A stretch of 64,000 nucleotides of DNA from Amoeboaphelidium occidentale (lineage: Eukaryota > Aphelidiomycota > Aphelidea). The stretch spans positions 28,500 to 92,499 of the forward strand of contig JALGPX010000028.1 in NCBI GenBank assembly GCA_023515795.1, written 5' to 3'. Shown here piece by piece: positions 61,429-64,000 of this stretch. The notes beneath the pieces were generated by a model that saw nothing but the letters and a program-made list of their open reading frames with translations, searched no databases and was not told the origin of the DNA. The translations under genes and the position numbers were made by a program. Each line of letters opens with the position of its first letter. Within the stretch, counting starts at the first letter, position 1.

Positions 61429-63699
61429 ATGATGAGATTTTACTCAGTAAAGAGGAACGTCGCTGATTACGCAAAGTTCCAAGAAAGACTTCAGAAGAGC
61501 AGAGTCGCGTTGGGCTTGCAAAACTCACCACTCACGCTCACCGAGAAGATTGTGCTTGGGCATATTCATCCATCCAGCAACTTGAAAAGTATTGAGCGAG
61601 GTTCAAGTTACGTGAAACTTCAACCGGACAGAGTTGCGATGCAGGACGCATCTGCCCAGATGACGATTTTACAATTCAATTTGTGCGGTAGAAAGGATAC
61701 TGCGGTTCCTGCATCGATTCACTGTGATCATTTAATTGTTGGACAGAAAGGCGCTTCAGAGGACTTGAAGAAAAGCATTGAGACTGAGAGCGAAGTTTAT
61801 AACTTTTTGCACAGCGCATGTCGTAAGTATGGGATTGATTTCTGGAAGCCTGGTTCCGGTATCATTCATCAGAGCGTGTTGGAGAATTATGCTTTTCCTG
61901 GTGGTCTAATGCTTGGTACTGACTCTCATACTCCTAATGCTGGTGGCTTAGGCATGATTGCTATTGGTGTTGGAGGTGCTGATGCTGTTGATGCTTTAGC
62001 TGGATTCCCTTGGGAGCTTAAGTTTCCGAAAGTTCTTGGTGTCAAACTGACAGGAACATTGAACGGTTGGGTTTCGCCAAAAGATGTTATACTGAAGCTA
62101 GCTGGTATTCTTTCTGTTCGAGGTGGTACAGGTTACGTGGTTGAGTATTTTGGTGAAGGTGTCGAATCCTTGTCGTGTACTGGAATGGCAACTATTTGTA
62201 ATATGGGTGCTGAAGTTGGAGCAACTTCAAGTGTATTTCCTTTTACTGAGAGCATGAGAAGATATTTGCAATTGACAAGAAGATCGGATTTAGCCGAATT
62301 AGCTAGCGCAAACAAAAGCTATTTGAAAGCTGATCCTGGCGCTCGTTACGATAAGCTTATTGAGATTAATTTGTCAGAACTAGAACCTCGTTTGAATGGT
62401 CCTGATACACCTGATGCCAGCAACTCGATTAGTATGATGAAAGAAGTTTCTGAAAAGTTAAAGTATCCGAAAGAAGTTCAAGCCGCTTTAATCGGGTCAT
62501 GTACGAATTCTAGTTATTATGATCTTAGCAGAGCTGCATCTCTTGTCAGACAAGCGAGAGAAAAGAATTTGAAACCAAAAGTTGATTTCTTTTTGTCTCC
62601 AGGTTCTGAACAAATACGAGCTACTGTCGAAAGAGATGGAATAATGAATGAGTTCGAGTCTGCAGGTGTGAAAGTTTTGGCTAATGCTTGTGGCCCGTGT
62701 ATTGGTCAGTGGGATCGTGGAAAAGAAGTGAAAGAGAAGAATGTAATCGTTAGCTCTTTCAACAGGAACTTTAAAGGCAGAAACGATGGTAATCCGAATA
62801 CTCTTAACTTTCTCGCATCACCAGAAATAGTTACAGCAATAGCTTTTGGTGGTCGCCTTGATTTTAATCCTGTCACGGACTCTATCAAATTGGAGAATGG
62901 AGAGAACTTTAGATTTAAAGCACCACACGGAGATGATTTGCCACCAAAAGGATTTATTCAAGGAAGAGAAGAATATCAGCCACTAGTTTACAAGAGTGAT
63001 GCTTCTCAGACAATTGATATAGATCCGAATTCCACAAGACTTCAAGTACTGCATCCATTTGAAGCCTGGAATGGTAAAGAATTCGAAGAATTGCTTGTAC
63101 TGGTGAAAGTAAAAGGAAAATGTACAACAGATCATATCAGTGCTGCTGGTCCTTGGTTGAAATACAAGGGACATTTGGAAAACATTGCTAAGAATACTCT
63201 TATTGGCGCCTTGAATGCTGACAACAACAAAGTTAATTGTGTGAAGAATCAATTGTCGCCTGAGGAGACAGAAGGAACTATTCCTGATGTTGCAGAAATT
63301 TATAAGAATCAAGGAAAGAAATGGATGGTGGTTGCAGACTATAATTACGGCGAAGGAAGTGCTAGAGAACATGCTGCTTTGCAGCCACGATACTTGAACT
63401 GTTCCATGATTCTCGCTAAATCCTTTGCTAGAATTCACGAGACAAATCTGAAGAAGCAAGGAATACTTCCCTTGACTTTTAATGATCCAAACGATTATTC
63501 GAAGATTCCGGCAACTGGTGCTTCTGTGTCCACTGTTGGTCTCACTGATTTATTGAATGGAAAATCCAACGAGATTAAATTAAGAGTTAAAACTGCTAGC
63601 GGTCAATTCGATATCCCAGTTAGCCATACTCTCAGTGCTGATCAAATATCGTGGATTAAGTGCGGTTCAGCGTTGAACATGATCCGCAATGCGCAATAG
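61429..63699 (+). CDS. ACO1: Aconitate hydratase, mitochondrial
   Basis: 756 residues, single exon, with a short Arg/Ser presequence (MMRFYSVKRNVADYAKFQER). Active-site blocks are present: GTDSHTPNAGGLGMIAIGVG, IGSCTNSSYYD and NACGPCIGQW, which hold the three 4Fe-4S cysteines, and YGEGSAREHAALQPR. The enzyme interconverts citrate and isocitrate in the TCA cycle. The length is close to animal and yeast mitochondrial aconitase. No fused domain is present. Confidence 0.97.
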   Translation: MMRFYSVKRNVADYAKFQERLQKSRVALGLQNSPLTLTEKIVLGHIHPSSNLKSIERGSSYVKLQPDRVAMQDASAQMTILQFNLCGRKDTAVPASIHCDHLIVGQKGASEDLKKSIETESEVYNFLHSACRKYGIDFWKPGSGIIHQSVLENYAFPGGLMLGTDSHTPNAGGLGMIAIGVGGADAVDALAGFPWELKFPKVLGVKLTGTLNGWVSPKDVILKLAGILSVRGGTGYVVEYFGEGVESLSCTGMATICNMGAEVGATSSVFPFTESMRRYLQLTRRSDLAELASANKSYLKADPGARYDKLIEINLSELEPRLNGPDTPDASNSISMMKEVSEKLKYPKEVQAALIGSCTNSSYYDLSRAASLVRQAREKNLKPKVDFFLSPGSEQIRATVERDGIMNEFESAGVKVLANACGPCIGQWDRGKEVKEKNVIVSSFNRNFKGRNDGNPNTLNFLASPEIVTAIAFGGRLDFNPVTDSIKLENGENFRFKAPHGDDLPPKGFIQGREEYQPLVYKSDASQTIDIDPNSTRLQVLHPFEAWNGKEFEELLVLVKVKGKCTTDHISAAGPWLKYKGHLENIAKNTLIGALNADNNKVNCVKNQLSPEETEGTIPDVAEIYKNQGKKWMVVADYNYGEGSAREHAALQPRYLNCSMILAKSFARIHETNLKKQGILPLTFNDPNDYSKIPATGASVSTVGLTDLLNGKSNEIKLRVKTASGQFDIPVSHTLSADQISWIKCGSALNMIRNAQ

Positions 63700-63783
63700 A
63701 TAATCTGTAAGCCATTTTCCTGGGAGAACATCTCTGGCAATTATTTATCGCTGAGAAGATGTTTTGTCACAAATATCATGTTT

Positions 63784-64000
63784 TTAATCGTCGTCATACT
63801 TTCGCCATTCTCGTCTTGCGGCAATCTGACTGATAGCTGCTTGTAAGGTTGCCGCAAGCCGGCTTGTCAAGCCGACGCGCAGCATTCAGAATTAGATAGT
63901 AAAAAAAACAAAAATTACCTGCTGCTTTAACCTGATACTCCTGGAAGTACCGATTCTGCGGTCTTGCGACTGGGTGTAGCCACCAGATCCTCCCGAAGGA
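63784..64000 (-). CDS. Possible C-terminal exons of a gene running off the window
   Basis: On the minus strand a frame open from the window edge (NRYFQEYQVKAA) meets a GTAATT donor at 63918. An acceptor at 63840 continues AAISQIAARREWRKYDDD and a stop at 63784-63786. The implied 79-nt intron is longer than any other in the window, so the join is uncertain. Product not recognised. Confidence 0.3.

Overview
The window is nuclear DNA from a compact eukaryotic genome, most likely an early-diverging fungus. Fungus-associated markers are RIT1, a HAM1-like (DUF5923/DUF4449) protein, a 2-oxodicarboxylate carrier and a CENP-C/Mif2 with cupin domain. Genes absent from budding yeast are also present: TRAP-alpha, Ric8, DENND6, a paladin-like phosphatase, an MCFD2-like EF-hand protein and a B12 adenosyltransferase. 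That mix suggests a lineage outside Dikarya, but I cannot name the genus. About fifty introns can be placed by reading frame. All start with GT, end with AG, and are 31-52 nt long, often with a CTAAC/CTGAC-like branch point just before the acceptor. Neighbouring coding regions are commonly separated by only 4-100 bp.

Layout. 1-6851: end of a Dopey gene, a 0.9 kb gap with mobile-element and tRNA remnants, RIT1 and TRAP-alpha. 6918-9417: HAM1-like gene, then a 1.6 kb gene-free stretch. 11021-16145: unknown membrane protein and two convergent fucosyltransferase-like genes. 16749-24505: MCFD2-like, cobalamin adenosyltransferase, ATP synthase f, Ric8, eIF3f, D-amino-acid oxidase, two divergent PQ-loop genes and an enoyl reductase. 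24520-31666: prephenate dehydratase, unknown coiled-coil protein, a degenerate repeat element, 2-oxodicarboxylate carrier, an RGG protein, CMC2 and MCM4. 31822-37527: DBP5, RLP24, PAM18, a two-RRM protein, two methyltransferases and VPS37. 37532-48484: paladin, subtilisin-like protease, DENND6 and inositol-3-phosphate synthase. 48505-56239: CENP-C, small unknowns, a GPI-type surface protein, an SRA1-domain protein, ALG9 and a polytopic membrane protein. 56384-63699: membrane-anchored double amidohydrolase, ABCG half-transporter and aconitase, then the edge of another gene.

Most genes are housekeeping genes for secretion, mitochondria, replication and translation. They do not form an obvious pathway cluster. 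Local themes are glycosylation (fucosyltransferases, ALG9, TRAP-alpha) and divergent pairs that must share very short promoters.

The assembly is imperfect. At four places a gap of Ns is flanked by the same 100-670 bp sequence twice, with single-base differences. This looks like two haplotypes placed in series and not like real duplication. It affects the gene models at 11 kb, 14-16 kb, 26 kb and 41 kb. I found no rRNA gene, complete tRNA gene, CRISPR array or clear intact transposon.
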